64,000 nt of DNA from Pirellulales bacterium (lineage in GTDB: Bacteria; Planctomycetota; Planctomycetia; Pirellulales; Lacipirellulaceae). Location of the stretch: the NCBI GenBank assembly GCA_022841705.1, contig JALHQZ010000002.1:1730381-1794380 (forward strand), in the 5' to 3' direction. Within the stretch, counting starts at the first letter, position 1, and every line of letters begins with the position of its first letter. Position numbers and translations under genes: made by a program. This document shows, in pieces, positions 42,427-51,963 of this stretch. The notes beneath the pieces were generated by a model that saw only the letters and a list, made by a program, of their open reading frames with translations, did no database searches and was not told where the DNA came from.

Positions 42427-45096
42427 ATGACGTTGAGCCCTATGATGCAGCAGTACCACGAGGCCAAGCAGGCCGCGGGGGAGGCGCTCTTGCTCTTTCG
42501 CATGGGCGACTTCTACGAGCTGTTTAACGACGACGCTCGGCTGGCCGCGAAGCTCTTGGGCCTCACGCTCACCAGCCGCGATAAGGGCGAGAATCCCGTG
42601 CCGATGGCGGGGTTTCCGCACCATCAGCTCGATGGCTATCTCGCCAAGATCATTCGCCTGGGCCATCGCGCCGCGATCTGCGAACAGGTGGAAGACCCGA
42701 AGCAGGCGAAGGGACTGGTGCGGCGGGAAGTCACGCGGATCGTCAGCCGCGGGACGGTGACGGACGATGGCCTGCTCAATCCACAGGAGAGCAACTACCT
42801 CGCCGCGATCGCGGCGCCGTATGAGCTCACGGGGTACGTTGGCGTGGCGTGGGTCGATGTTTCCACCGGCCGCTTTCAAGCCGCCGCGCTGCCGCAAGCG
42901 CAACTGGCGGATGAACTGGCGCGGCTCGATGCGGCCGAGTGCCTCATGAGCGCCGATGCGGGTGAAGTTTTGCCGCCGGAGCTTGCGGAACGCGTGGTCG
43001 TCACGCAGCGCCCCGACTGGGCGTTCGGCCGCAGCACGGCGCTCGCGGCGCTGACTCGACAGTTCGGCGTCCACGCCCTCGAAGGTTTCGGCTTCACCCC
43101 CGATGACCCGCGCGATGCGACCGCACTCTGCGCCGCCGGGGCGATTCTCGATTATCTGGTGGAGACCCAGAAGGCGTCTCTCGCGCACATCGAGCGGCTC
43201 GTTCCCTTCACCACCTCCGCCGCTCTACAGATCGACGGCGCCACTTGGCGAAGTCTCGAAATCACCCACACGCTGCGCGACGGCCGCCGTGAGGGGGCGC
43301 TCCTCGGCGTGATGGATCGCACGGTTACGGCGATGGGCGCCCGCACGCTGGCCGAGTGGCTCCGCTATCCGCTGACCGATGAAACGGCGATCAACGCCCG
43401 ACTCGACGCGGTGGGTGAACTCGTCGCCGAAGCGAATCTTTCATCAGCGATGCGCGAGCTCTTGGGCGATGTGTACGATCTGGAGCGGCTCCTGGCCCGC
43501 GTCACCACCGGCCGGGCGACGCCGCGCGACCTACAGCACATCGCCCGGACGCTCGCCGCACTGCCGAAGCTCAAGGCGAAACTCGCGGGCCGAACCAGTG
43601 CGCTGCTGAGCCAGCTTGAAGCGCAGCTCGACCTCTGCCCCGAACTGCGGGCGATGCTCGAAAGCGCGCTCGATGAAACATGCCCGCTCAACGCGCGAGA
43701 CGGTGGCTTCGTGCGCCCTGGCTACTCGGCCGCCATCGACGAGTGTCGGGAGCTGATGGTGGGCGGCAAGCAGTGGATGGCCCGCTATCAGGCCGAGCAG
43801 ATCGAGGCGACCGGCATCACTTCGCTCAAAGTCGGCTTCAACAATGTCTTCGGTTACTACCTTGAAGTGACCCACGCCCACCGCGAGCGCGTGCCGGCGC
43901 ATTTCATTCGCAAGCAAACGCTCAAGAACGCCGAGCGCTACATCACGCCGGAACTGAAAGAGTACGAAGAGAAGGTGCTCACCGCCGAAGAACGCGGCCG
44001 CTCGCTGGAGTACGAAATCTTCTTGCAGTTACGCGACAGCGCCGCCGCCAACTCGCCGCGGCTGTTGGCCACCGCCACCGCACTCGCGCAGCTCGATGTG
44101 CTCGGCGGGCTCGCGAACCTGGCCCGCTCACGCAACTACTGCCGACCGACGATCGTCGCCGAGCCGGTGTTGGCGATCGAACAAGGCCGGCATCCGGTGC
44201 TCGATTGCTTGCTGCCGGACGGGTCGTTCGTGCCGAACGATGTGCGTGTCGGGACGAGCGGCGAGGGACGAGAGGCGAGGGACGAGAAGCCACCGGCTAT
44301 CAAGCTCGATGCTCACCCCACACCCCTCGACCCTCACCCCTCGCTCCTCCTCATCACCGGCCCCAACATGGCCGGCAAAAGCACGTTCATCCGCCAAAAC
44401 GCATTGCTCACGCTCATGGCCCAAGTCGGCAGCTTCTTGCCGGCGAAGAGCGCAACCGTCGGAGTTGCCGATCGCCTCTTCGCGCGCGTTGGGGCCAGCG
44501 ATGAGCTCTCCCGCGGGCAGAGCACCTTTATGGTCGAGATGACCGAGACGGCGCGCATCCTCAACACGGCAACCGCGCGGAGTGTGGTGGTGCTCGACGA
44601 AATCGGCCGCGGCACCAGCACTTACGACGGACTGAGTTTAGCGTGGGCGATTGTCGAACACCTGCATGATGAAATCGGCTGCCGAACGCTCTTCGCCACG
44701 CACTACCACGAATTGACTGAACTTGCGGAGCGCTGCGCCGGCGTGGCGAATCTCAATGTGGCCGTGCGCGAGCATCGCGGGCAGGTGGTGTTTTTGCATC
44801 AAATCGTCCCCGGCGCCGCCGACAAAAGCTACGGCATCCACGTCGCGCAGCTTGCCGGCGTGCCGCGGAGCGTGAACGACCGCGCCGCGGTGATTCTGAG
44901 TGAACTGGAACAGCAGCAGCATGGCGCCGCGCCGCCCGTTGTTTCGCCTTCCCCGCAGCGCGGCGGTTTACAGCTGATGCTCTTTGAAACCGCCGAGCAC
45001 CCCCTGCTCGACGAACTGCGCACACTCGATCTCGATAACCTTACCCCGCTTGCTGCGCTCGCGAAACTGCAAACATGGAAAGAAGAGATTGGGTAA
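42427..45096 (+). CDS. mutS: DNA mismatch repair protein MutS
   Basis: All MutS landmarks are present: the mismatch-binding Phe-x-Glu in 'MGDFYELFNDDA', connector and lever domains, 'KVGFNNVFGYYLEVTH', Walker A 'GPNMAGKST', Walker B 'VVVLDEIGRGTSTYDG' and 'FATHYHELTE'. It binds mismatches and recruits MutL. At 889 aa it is slightly long: between 'FVPNDVRVG' and 'LLLITGPNMAGKST' there are about 25 extra residues, coded by an inverted repeat (44251-44350) that stays in frame. Essential motifs are intact, so it is probably functional. Confidence 0.95.
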   Translation: MTLSPMMQQYHEAKQAAGEALLLFRMGDFYELFNDDARLAAKLLGLTLTSRDKGENPVPMAGFPHHQLDGYLAKIIRLGHRAAICEQVEDPKQAKGLVRREVTRIVSRGTVTDDGLLNPQESNYLAAIAAPYELTGYVGVAWVDVSTGRFQAAALPQAQLADELARLDAAECLMSADAGEVLPPELAERVVVTQRPDWAFGRSTALAALTRQFGVHALEGFGFTPDDPRDATALCAAGAILDYLVETQKASLAHIERLVPFTTSAALQIDGATWRSLEITHTLRDGRREGALLGVMDRTVTAMGARTLAEWLRYPLTDETAINARLDAVGELVAEANLSSAMRELLGDVYDLERLLARVTTGRATPRDLQHIARTLAALPKLKAKLAGRTSALLSQLEAQLDLCPELRAMLESALDETCPLNARDGGFVRPGYSAAIDECRELMVGGKQWMARYQAEQIEATGITSLKVGFNNVFGYYLEVTHAHRERVPAHFIRKQTLKNAERYITPELKEYEEKVLTAEERGRSLEYEIFLQLRDSAAANSPRLLATATALAQLDVLGGLANLARSRNYCRPTIVAEPVLAIEQGRHPVLDCLLPDGSFVPNDVRVGTSGEGREARDEKPPAIKLDAHPTPLDPHPSLLLITGPNMAGKSTFIRQNALLTLMAQVGSFLPAKSATVGVADRLFARVGASDELSRGQSTFMVEMTETARILNTATARSVVVLDEIGRGTSTYDGLSLAWAIVEHLHDEIGCRTLFATHYHELTELAERCAGVANLNVAVREHRGQVVFLHQIVPGAADKSYGIHVAQLAGVPRSVNDRAAVILSELEQQQHGAAPPVVSPSPQRGGLQLMLFETAEHPLLDELRTLDLDNLTPLAALAKLQTWKEEIG
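44251..44350. repeat. Inverted repeat inserted in frame within mutS
   Basis: Left arm 'gacgagcggcgagggacgag' plus 'aggcgagggacgag'; right arm 'cccctcgaccctcacccctc' plus 'gctcctc'. It codes for 'TSGEGREARDEKPPAIKLDA' and following residues, absent from typical MutS, just before Walker A. Confidence 0.7.
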
Positions 45097-45103
45097 CAGC
45101 AAC

Positions 45104-46150
45104 TTACGAACTTGCCGGGCTCGTCGATAAATTGGGCGCTGGGAAGAAGAGCTCGCGAATCGCGGAGACGAGTTCGAGGGCTTTGCGGTCGCCCCCGCAG
45201 TGGTCGGCGGAGAGGGGGGCCAGCAGCCAACGGCCTTCGGGCCAGCGGAGTTGGAGACACAGCGCGCACTCGTCGAGCAGTTGGTACACCCGCGCGCGAG
45301 TAACTCCCAAGTCTTCGGCTTGCTGCTTCACGGAGATCGGCTGCTCGAGCGCCAACCGATTACGGACAATTCCGGCGATCTGTTCTCCGCGATCAATTCC
45401 AACTTGAACGATGAGCGGTACAGCGAGGCGCGTGTGGACTTCGCCCGCCGGCGGCAGAGCCTTGCGTTCGGCGATTTCCAGAATCCACTTGGTGAGCGGG
45501 GCGACAAAGGCGGGGGTGATCTGCAACTGGAGATTCGCGTGCAACACGGACGTGGAAACTGCCTCATGCACCACACAGAAAATCTCTAGGAGCGCGGCGA
45601 CGCGCTTTTCGCCGTGGGTGGGGAGCCGCCGAAGTTCGTCTAGCGAGAGCCCCACATAATCGCCGAGCGTTTTGCGCCAGATTACCGTGGGCAGCACTTG
45701 CAGCGTGGGTGCGATGCGGCCGAGCGGACAATCTTGCAACTGGTTCCGACGCACCGTGTCGCACCAAGCCGCCCAAAGTTCTTCGGAGACGGCGCTCGCG
45801 CTGAAGGCTTCCGCCGTGGTGCGCGGCAGCGGCGTGCGGAGTGTGGAGAGCCCGAACGGCTCGGCCGGTGGTGTCGGCTTGGCCGCGCGGCGCAGGAGGT
45901 CGAGAAAGCCGAGAATCTTTTTCTGCCCGACGCCGGGGGTAGCCATTAGCTCGTCGAGTTCGAGCTGTAAAAGTTCGCGCAAGCGGCGGTCAAGAAATGC
46001 GATCGGTAGCCGGCGATCGGTCGCCAGCACCCAGTACGAGAGTGAGCGATCGAGCTTCGCACCATCAGCACTTTCGAGCAGCGTGCGGCGCAGCCGTTCG
46101 TAGGCGCCGACCAAGCGAAACCGATCATGCGAAACTGCTTTAGCCGCCAT
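45104..46150 (-). CDS. Helix-hairpin-helix and sigma-r4-like HTH protein
   Basis: 348 residues, soluble. Two helix-hairpin-helix-like segments are visible ('LMATPGVGQKKILGFLDLLR' and 'LRRLPTHGEKRVAALLEIF'), similar to the RNA polymerase alpha C-terminal fold. Towards the C-terminus is an HTH of sigma region-4 type ('QQAEDLGVTRARVYQLLDEC'). The combination suggests a DNA-binding or transcription-associated protein. It is convergent with mutS (7-bp gap). I do not recognise a named family. Confidence 0.7.
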   Translation of the reverse strand: MAAKAVSHDRFRLVGAYERLRRTLLESADGAKLDRSLSYWVLATDRRLPIAFLDRRLRELLQLELDELMATPGVGQKKILGFLDLLRRAAKPTPPAEPFGLSTLRTPLPRTTAEAFSASAVSEELWAAWCDTVRRNQLQDCPLGRIAPTLQVLPTVIWRKTLGDYVGLSLDELRRLPTHGEKRVAALLEIFCVVHEAVSTSVLHANLQLQITPAFVAPLTKWILEIAERKALPPAGEVHTRLAVPLIVQVGIDRGEQIAGIVRNRLALEQPISVKQQAEDLGVTRARVYQLLDECALCLQLRWPEGRWLLAPLSADHCGGDRKALELVSAIRELFFPAPNLSTSPASS

Positions 46151-46484
46151 CCTTGCGCACTCCGACCGAGCTTCTTCGCTCCGAGTGGCGTGCTACCGTA
46201 GGACGCCGACCGGAACGAACGCGGATTCCTCCCGCATTCGCAGTTGTCTAGTCTGCCGCGAAAAAAGCGCGTCGTTCCGCGAAGGACCTGAACCCTCACA
46301 ACGGGGACGCCAACTCTGAGTTCGCCGCGAGGTGTTGATAATGCGGCTGAGATACAGGCGAACTCTCTTCGGCAGCGACCGACTGCGCGTGCTGTCTGGC
46401 CGGATTCTCCCCGCGCGGGGGCCGAATGTCAAGTAAATTCCTGAAAAAGATCGGTGCGGAATCAGGCGCCGCTGCTCGAAGAGA
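46151..46484. other. Intergenic region, nothing recognised
   Basis: 334 bp upstream of the 45104 gene and downstream of the LRR gene. No repeat, RNA or convincing terminator was seen; it should hold the promoter of the 45104 gene. Confidence 0.35.
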
Positions 46485-47753
46485 TCATTGGGCACCGTCG
46501 TACTCGACCACCAACTGGGGATTGGCCGCCTTGAGTTTCGCGATTCCCGCCGGCGTGACCTTGGTGAGTCGCAGGCTCACCTTGCGAAGCGTTTTAATGG
46601 GGGCCAGGTGCTCGAGGCCGGCGTCCGTGGTGTTGGTTTCGTTGAGACTGAGCGTCGAAAGCTTGGCTAGTTGTTGCAGATGCGCGAGGCTCTCGTCGTC
46701 GATCGCTGTGTTGTCGAGATTCAGAAATTCGAGCTTGTCGAGTCCGGCCAGCAGTTTCAGGCCATCACTCGTGATCGCGGTATTCCAGAGATGGAGCCAC
46801 GCCAAGTTCGATAGCCCCGAAATGTGCTCCAACCCTTCATCATCGATTGCCGTTTCGCTGACATCGAGCTTCCGCAGTGCGGTCATGCCCTTGAGATTCG
46901 CCAGCCCGGCGCCGCTGATGTAGGCGCCGCGCAGGTAGAGTGAAGTTAACTTCGTCATGCCGGCGAGGTTCGGCAGGCCGTCGTCGGAAATCGCCACGCG
47001 CATGAGATCGAGATCGACCATCTCCGTCATTCCGGCGAGTGACTTTAAGCCGTCGTCAGAGATCGAAGTATCTTCGAGGGCAAGCGTCTTGAGACCTTTG
47101 AGCCCGGCAATATGGGTGAGGCCCGCGTCGGTCACGGCGGCGCTGCGCATCTTCAGTCCGGCCAGCGATTGAATCTGGCCGATGTGCGCGAGGCCTTCAT
47201 CGCCCACCACGCAGCCGCGCAGGTCCAAGAGGCGCAGCTTCTTGCACTGGGCGAGCGGTTCCATGCCGGGATCGGTGAGCTTGGTGTAGAGCAGCATCAG
47301 GTAGGTGAGGTTGGGGCACTTGGCGACTTCCGCCATCCCGGCGTTCGAGATTTGCGTGCAGCGCTGCAGGTTGAGACTTTTTAGCGCCTTGATGGCGGGC
47401 AGTTTGGCCAGCCCCGCGTCAGTGATTTGGGTGTTCTCCAGCGACAGGGTGTGGAGCTTGGGCGAAGCAAGCAGGTGGTCGAGCCCGGCATCGGTCACGC
47501 CGGCGCCCCATACGGAAAAGGATTCGAGCGCCGGCAAGCCGGCCAAGGGCGTTAGGTCATCGTCCTGGATCGAGAGCGTGCCGAAATTCACGCCGGTGAG
47601 CTGGCCGGCGGCGCTCACCGTGGCGGAGCCCCCAAGTTTCTTGATTTGTGCGATGGCGGCCGAGTCATCCGCCCGCGCTGTGGTGGCGGTGAACAGAACA
47701 GTAGCAACCAAGACCAAGCCGAATCGAGCAACCAACATGAGAGGGTTCCGCAT
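46485..47753 (-). CDS. Secreted leucine-rich repeat protein
   Basis: From ATG 47753 the product has a signal peptide ('LMLVARFGLVLVATVLFTAT' then 'TARA') and about 14 LRR units of about 24 residues with the 'L..TxITDAGL..L..L..L..L.L' pattern (e.g. 'LSLENTQITDAGLAKLPAIK'), the cysteine-containing bacterial/planctomycete LRR type. Periplasmic or surface protein for protein-protein contact. The frame is open upstream to 47915 but without signal-like residues. The two LRR cassettes at 58427 and 62744 have the same repeat style. Confidence 0.87.
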   Translation of the reverse strand: MRNPLMLVARFGLVLVATVLFTATTARADDSAAIAQIKKLGGSATVSAAGQLTGVNFGTLSIQDDDLTPLAGLPALESFSVWGAGVTDAGLDHLLASPKLHTLSLENTQITDAGLAKLPAIKALKSLNLQRCTQISNAGMAEVAKCPNLTYLMLLYTKLTDPGMEPLAQCKKLRLLDLRGCVVGDEGLAHIGQIQSLAGLKMRSAAVTDAGLTHIAGLKGLKTLALEDTSISDDGLKSLAGMTEMVDLDLMRVAISDDGLPNLAGMTKLTSLYLRGAYISGAGLANLKGMTALRKLDVSETAIDDEGLEHISGLSNLAWLHLWNTAITSDGLKLLAGLDKLEFLNLDNTAIDDESLAHLQQLAKLSTLSLNETNTTDAGLEHLAPIKTLRKVSLRLTKVTPAGIAKLKAANPQLVVEYDGAQ

Positions 47754-48137
47754 GAAATGGGACAGAAAGGGCACGGGCAGCGGGCTAAATTCAGCCGACG
47801 TCGACACTTGCACGTTAACCGCTGGGGGGGCGGAGTTCAACACGCCGGGCGACGAGTTCACCCCTGATACCGTAGGCTGAGCAAAAGTGACGGAAATAGC
47901 GTCACTTTTTGTCACTTTTGTTTATTGAGAGGGGGGTGGTTTTCGGCTCCCGGGTTGTTGCTTGCCGCCGCCGGAATGCCTATGCTTAAGGCTTCGCAGT
48001 GAGCCGCCGATTCCGAGCGTGCGGGGCGACTCTTTACTGGCAGGGGTTTAGTGTCTGTACTCAGTTGACACGGCGAGCGCGACCAGACCGTGGTCGGTGG
48101 GCTCTTCGACTCAACGCATTCTTAGGGATTGTTAGCA
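47754..48137. promoter_or_regulatory. Divergent intergenic region
   Basis: 384 bp between the divergent LRR and Gfo/Idh/MocA genes, containing the hairpin at 47883-47909. Promoters for both should lie here. Confidence 0.35.
47883..47909. other. Hairpin with adjacent T-rich copy
   Basis: Arms 'aaaagtgac' and 'gtcactttt' with a 9-nt loop, followed by a second 'gtcacttttg'. Either a terminator-like stem or an operator with a repeated half-site; it lies in the divergent promoter region, which favours the latter. Confidence 0.4.
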
Positions 48138-49544
48138 ATGGCCAATTTGATGGGCAAGAGTGGCGGATCAAACCGCCGCACGTTCTTAAAGTCTTCGGCC
48201 GCGGTTGGCGCCGGCTTCTGGGTGGCGGGCGGTGTCGCTCGTGCGGCCAGCAGTTCGCCCAACGAACAAATTCAAGTCGCCGCCATCGGCGTCGGTGGCA
48301 AGGGTGACAGCGACTGCACCGACGCTTCCGAGTTCGCCAAGATTCACGCGCTGTGCGATGTCGATTCGAAGTTCCTTAAGGGCATGGCGCTGAAGATGAA
48401 GGCGCGCAAGAAGCCCGTCGATGCCGACAAGTTATTTGCCGACTATCGCGAACTGCTCGATAAGTTGGGCGATCAGATCGACGCCGTGATCGTCTCCACA
48501 CCGGACCACATGCACGCCCCGATCGCCAGCAAGGCGCTCAGTATGGGCAAGCACGTTTATTGTCAGAAGCCGCTTACCCGCACCATCTTCGAAGCGCGGC
48601 GATTGGGCGAACTGGCGGCCAAGTACAACTGCGTCACGCAGATGGGCAACCAGTTCACGGCCTTCAACCCGATGCGCGAAGCGGCGGCCCAGATCGCCGC
48701 GGGGCAAATCGGCACGGTGAAGGAAGTCCACCTGTGGACCAATCGGCCCATCTGGCCGCAAGGCGAAGCCCGGCCCGCCGAGCGGCCGATCCCGCCGACG
48801 CTCAACTGGGAATTGTGGCAAGGCGTGGCGGCGCATCGGCCCTACGGCGATGGCTACCATCCCTTCAAGTGGCGCGGCTGGTGGGACTACGGCACGGGCG
48901 CTTTGGGCGACATGGCGTGCCACACCGCCAACCTGCCCTTCAAGGCGCTGAATATGCGGGACCCTATCAGCGTGGAAGCGCAAACCGCCGGCCACAACGG
49001 CGATAGCTATCCGGCATGGTCGAAGATTCGGTTCGAGTTCCCCGAACTCGACGGTCGCGCCGCATTCACGATGAACTGGTACGACGGCGGTCAAAAGCCC
49101 GACGCCAGTTTGACGGCCGACATGATGCACCTGGTGCCGAAGAGCAAGCCGGAAGGCGATCCGAACGGCAAGGAAGAACCGCGGCTGGAAAACAGCGGAT
49201 GTCTGTTCATTGGCGACAAGGGCAAGTTCTACGCCGGTGGTGACTACGCCGAAATCTGCCGGATTTTCTCCGACGGCGTGGAGCCGATGAAGGTCGATTA
49301 CGTTCAATCGCCCGGCCACGTGCAGGAGTTCTACGACGGTATTCGTGACCGGTCGAAAGTGCCGGTTTCGAACTTCACCAACTACGGTGGCCCGCTGACC
49401 GAAACGATTCTGCTCGGCAACCTGGCCGTGTGGAAGCAAGGTCGCGTGGAGTGGGACGCCAAGACGATGACCCCGCTGAACGATTCGTCGCTGGCGAAGA
49501 TCGTGAAGCCGGAGTATCAAAACGGCTTCGAGTTGTATTCGTAA
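48138..49544 (+). CDS. TAT-exported Gfo/Idh/MocA family oxidoreductase
   Basis: The twin-arginine signal 'NRRTFLKSSAAVGAGFWVAG' is followed by a Rossmann domain ('QVAAIGVGGKG', 'IHALCDVD', 'DAVIVSTPDHMHAPIASKAL') and the family lysine in 'HVYCQKPLTRT' (QKP instead of EKP). C-terminal domain includes 'GALGDMACHTANLPFKAL', with the conserved GxxxDxxxH-like site. Expanded in planctomycetes, where exported members probably act on sugars or inositols with tightly bound NAD(P). ATG 48138 has AGGGA upstream. Substrate unknown. A strong terminator follows. Confidence 0.9.
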   Translation: MANLMGKSGGSNRRTFLKSSAAVGAGFWVAGGVARAASSSPNEQIQVAAIGVGGKGDSDCTDASEFAKIHALCDVDSKFLKGMALKMKARKKPVDADKLFADYRELLDKLGDQIDAVIVSTPDHMHAPIASKALSMGKHVYCQKPLTRTIFEARRLGELAAKYNCVTQMGNQFTAFNPMREAAAQIAAGQIGTVKEVHLWTNRPIWPQGEARPAERPIPPTLNWELWQGVAAHRPYGDGYHPFKWRGWWDYGTGALGDMACHTANLPFKALNMRDPISVEAQTAGHNGDSYPAWSKIRFEFPELDGRAAFTMNWYDGGQKPDASLTADMMHLVPKSKPEGDPNGKEEPRLENSGCLFIGDKGKFYAGGDYAEICRIFSDGVEPMKVDYVQSPGHVQEFYDGIRDRSKVPVSNFTNYGGPLTETILLGNLAVWKQGRVEWDAKTMTPLNDSSLAKIVKPEYQNGFELYS

Positions 49545-49567
49545 GCTGCTAAGCATTTGCCTACTTC

Positions 49568-49611
49568 AAGCCGTGGGGCCGTCCATTTGGAATTGGCCTC
49601 ACGGCTTTTTT
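49568..49611 (+). terminator. Rho-independent terminator
   Basis: Stem 'aagccgtggggcc' (49568-49580) with 'ggcctcacggctt' (49595-49607), then T6. It ends the oxidoreductase transcript 24 bp past its stop. Confidence 0.9.
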
Positions 49612-49722
49612 GTTGGATGATGGTCAATAGTCACTAGCAAACCGCTGGCAGTCCGGCCTCGCCACTGACCACTGACCACTGACCACTGACGACGTCAGCT
49701 TCGGAGAAACTGGCCTACATTT

Positions 49723-50721
49723 ATGCTCTCCGCCATCTGGCGAATCCTGCTCGAACTCTCTCCGTGGCTGCTGTTAGGGGCAGCCATCGCAGGAGTGTTG
49801 CATTGGCTGCTCCCCGCCAATTTTGTGAAGCGGTGGATGCAAGGCGCGGCAGGGGTGTGGCGAGGCGTGCTAGTGGGCGTGCCGATGCCGCTCTGTTCGT
49901 GCAGTGTGATTCCGGTGGGGCTGGGGCTCAAGAAACAAGGGGCGAGCGACGGCGCCACGGTGGGCTTTCTCATCAGCACGCCGCAGACGGGGGTCGATTC
50001 GGTGCTCGTGACCGCGTCGATGTTGGGCTGGCCCTTCGCGCTGTTCAAAGTCGGTGCGGCGACGGTGACGGGGCTCGTCGGCGGGTGGCTGACCGATGCG
50101 GTGAGCGCGCCGCCGAAACCTGCGTTCGACTTACCGATTCTCCAACCACCGCCGCCGGCGCGCACGATGGGCGACGCGGTTGCGTACGCGCTCATGATCC
50201 TGCAGATGGTGTGGCGGTGGCTCGTGGTGGGCGTGCTCGTCTCCGCGGCGATTGAAGTATGGTTGCCGCCGGAACTATTCGGTTCGCTGGCCGCTTCGAC
50301 CGGCGGACGACTCGGCGCGATGCTGGTGGCGCTCGCTGTCGGCATCCCCCTCTATGTGTGCGCGACGGCGAGCGTGCCGATCGCCGCGGCGCTGGTGGCG
50401 AGCGGCTTGCCGACCGGCGCGGCGCTGGTGTTTCTGATGGCGGGCCCGGCGACAAACGTGGCGACGATCGGCGCCGTCTACCGGATGCTCGGCGGGCGCG
50501 TGCTGGCGGTGTACCTCGGCACGATCATTGTCGGCAGCATCGCCGGTGGGCTGATGTTCGAGCATCTCCTGCCGGCAAGCGCGATCTCGAGCGCGCATGC
50601 GCATCATCATGAACATTTCACGTGGTGGCATACTGTGAGCGCTGTCGTCGTCGTGGTGTTGTGTGGGTACTTCGCGGTGAAGGAGCTCACCTCGGCGCAG
50701 CACAATCACGACGAACACTAA
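49723..50721 (+). CDS. Permease, SO_0444-type Cu/Zn efflux (DUF318) family
   Basis: About eight TM segments. The diagnostic 'VGVPMPLCSCSVIPVGLGLK' with two cysteines around 'CSC' probably coordinates metal. The second half repeats the fold ('IPLYVCATASVPIAAALVAS', 'MAGPATNVATIGAVYRMLGG'). The C-terminus is His-rich ('AHAHHHEHFTWWH' and 'HNHDEH'), consistent with metal export. A short 'ccactgaccactgaccactg' repetitive run lies upstream (49665-49690). It precedes the cobalamin riboswitch by about 100 bp but is not under its control. Confidence 0.83.
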   Translation: MLSAIWRILLELSPWLLLGAAIAGVLHWLLPANFVKRWMQGAAGVWRGVLVGVPMPLCSCSVIPVGLGLKKQGASDGATVGFLISTPQTGVDSVLVTASMLGWPFALFKVGAATVTGLVGGWLTDAVSAPPKPAFDLPILQPPPPARTMGDAVAYALMILQMVWRWLVVGVLVSAAIEVWLPPELFGSLAASTGGRLGAMLVALAVGIPLYVCATASVPIAAALVASGLPTGAALVFLMAGPATNVATIGAVYRMLGGRVLAVYLGTIIVGSIAGGLMFEHLLPASAISSAHAHHHEHFTWWHTVSAVVVVVLCGYFAVKELTSAQHNHDEH

Positions 50722-50828
50722 CGCCCCGTCGCAGATAGAACCTCGGGCGCCAGTGACGCCCGAGAATTTGCCCCGTTTTTCGCAGCGCTTGACCGCCGCC
50801 CGCTGGGCGTGCTACGCTGCCTCGCTGT

Positions 50829-51033
50829 TGTGTTGGTGGTTGAGCGCTAGATATCTAGGCACTCAACAAACAGGGAATCCGGTGCAATTCCGGGACGGCC
50901 CCGCCGCTGTAACCAAGCGTTGACCTGTTCGGGAACTCTAGTCGCCATTGCTGGTGAGTTGCGAAATGCTCGCAGCCGCCGGTGAGAAGGCCTCGCCCGA
51001 GTAGCAGCTTGGAAGTCAGAAGACCTACCAGCG
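50829..51033 (+). ncRNA. Cobalamin (B12) riboswitch
   Basis: The conserved core is unmistakable: 'cagggaatccggtgcaattc' followed by 'cgggacggccccgccgctgt' and 'aacc', a variable helix region, and near the 3' end 'ggaagtcagaagacctacca' and 'gcgc'. These are the P3-P6 core and the 3' conserved strand of AdoCbl-type riboswitches. It lies on the plus strand, some 110 bp upstream of the DUF1559-type gene, and should lower expression of the downstream operon when cobalamin is plentiful. Confidence 0.93.
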
Positions 51034-51141
51034 CAGGTTTTGCCAGTTGCTTGCGAGGGCCAAGCGTGGCGGAAAGTTTTTCGTGCGCTCGTTGGTAGAT
51101 CCGTCAGGAGCCTGCTGCGCGCACTGATTGGGCTGTGGGCC

Positions 51142-51963
51142 GTGGTTATAAGCCAACACCGATTGCGCCTGCGCTGTTCCGGCTTGAATGGGGCTGGTTT
51201 CACCTTGGTGGAACTGCTGGTGGTGCTCGCCATCATCGGCCTGCTCACGGCCTTGGTGCTACCGGCCGTGCAAGCGGCGCGGGCGAGCATGCGGCGCACG
51301 GGGTGCCTCAACAACTTGCATCAACTTGGCGTTGCGCTGGCGAGTTATCACGCCACACATAAAGAATTGCCGATGGGCTGTTTGGAATGGCGCCCGCCGA
51401 CCAAACCCGCCAATCGCCAGCTTGCGTGGTCGGCAAGACTCTTGCCGCAACTCGATGAACAACCGCTGTTCGACACACTCAATTTTGAGCGGCCCTTCGA
51501 TCACGCCGACAACGCGGCCGCCGCCGCGACGATTCTGCCGCAATACATCTGCCCCGCGAGCGAGCGCGGCGCACGACTCGAAGCCGGCCGCGGTCCCAGC
51601 GATTACGGCGGCATTTACGGCGAGCGGATCACTGGGCCAATCACCCGCCCCCAAGGCGTGTTCATCCACGAAGTCGCCATTCGCTACGCCCAAATCACCG
51701 ACGGCCTCTCCGCCACGCTCGCCGTGAGCGAAGACGCCGGCTTCCCCGATGGCCAGTGGATCAACGGCGCCAATTTGTTCGACCAGTCCGACGCGCCGAT
51801 CAACACGGCGGGATCGTGGGAGAACGATATTCGCAGTGAGCATCCGAATGGCGCGAACGGCTTGTTGGCCGATGGCGGAGCGCGGTTTGTGAGCGCGGAC
51901 ATTGATCCACTGGTGCTCGCCGCCCTCTGCACCCGCGCCGGAGGCGAAACCCATGGCGAGTGA
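51142..51963 (+). CDS. DUF1559 pseudopilin-like protein under cobalamin riboswitch
   Basis: A prepilin-type signal '[20 protein letters not shown]' is followed by the DUF1559 pattern '[20 protein letters not shown]' and the family's C-terminal '[20 protein letters not shown]' (H-X9-DG type motif). Such proteins are exported and anchored by the N-terminal helix. The true start is unclear: the frame is open from 51040 within the riboswitch 3' end; GTG 51142 is the first credible start, with no clear RBS. Its stop overlaps the DUF4465 start by 11 bp, so they are translationally coupled. A B12-regulated DUF1559 gene is unexpected. Confidence 0.82.
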   Translation: MVISQHRLRLRCSGLNGAGFTLVELLVVLAIIGLLTALVLPAVQAARASMRRTGCLNNLHQLGVALASYHATHKELPMGCLEWRPPTKPANRQLAWSARLLPQLDEQPLFDTLNFERPFDHADNAAAAATILPQYICPASERGARLEAGRGPSDYGGIYGERITGPITRPQGVFIHEVAIRYAQITDGLSATLAVSEDAGFPDGQWINGANLFDQSDAPINTAGSWENDIRSEHPNGANGLLADGGARFVSADIDPLVLAALCTRAGGETHGE

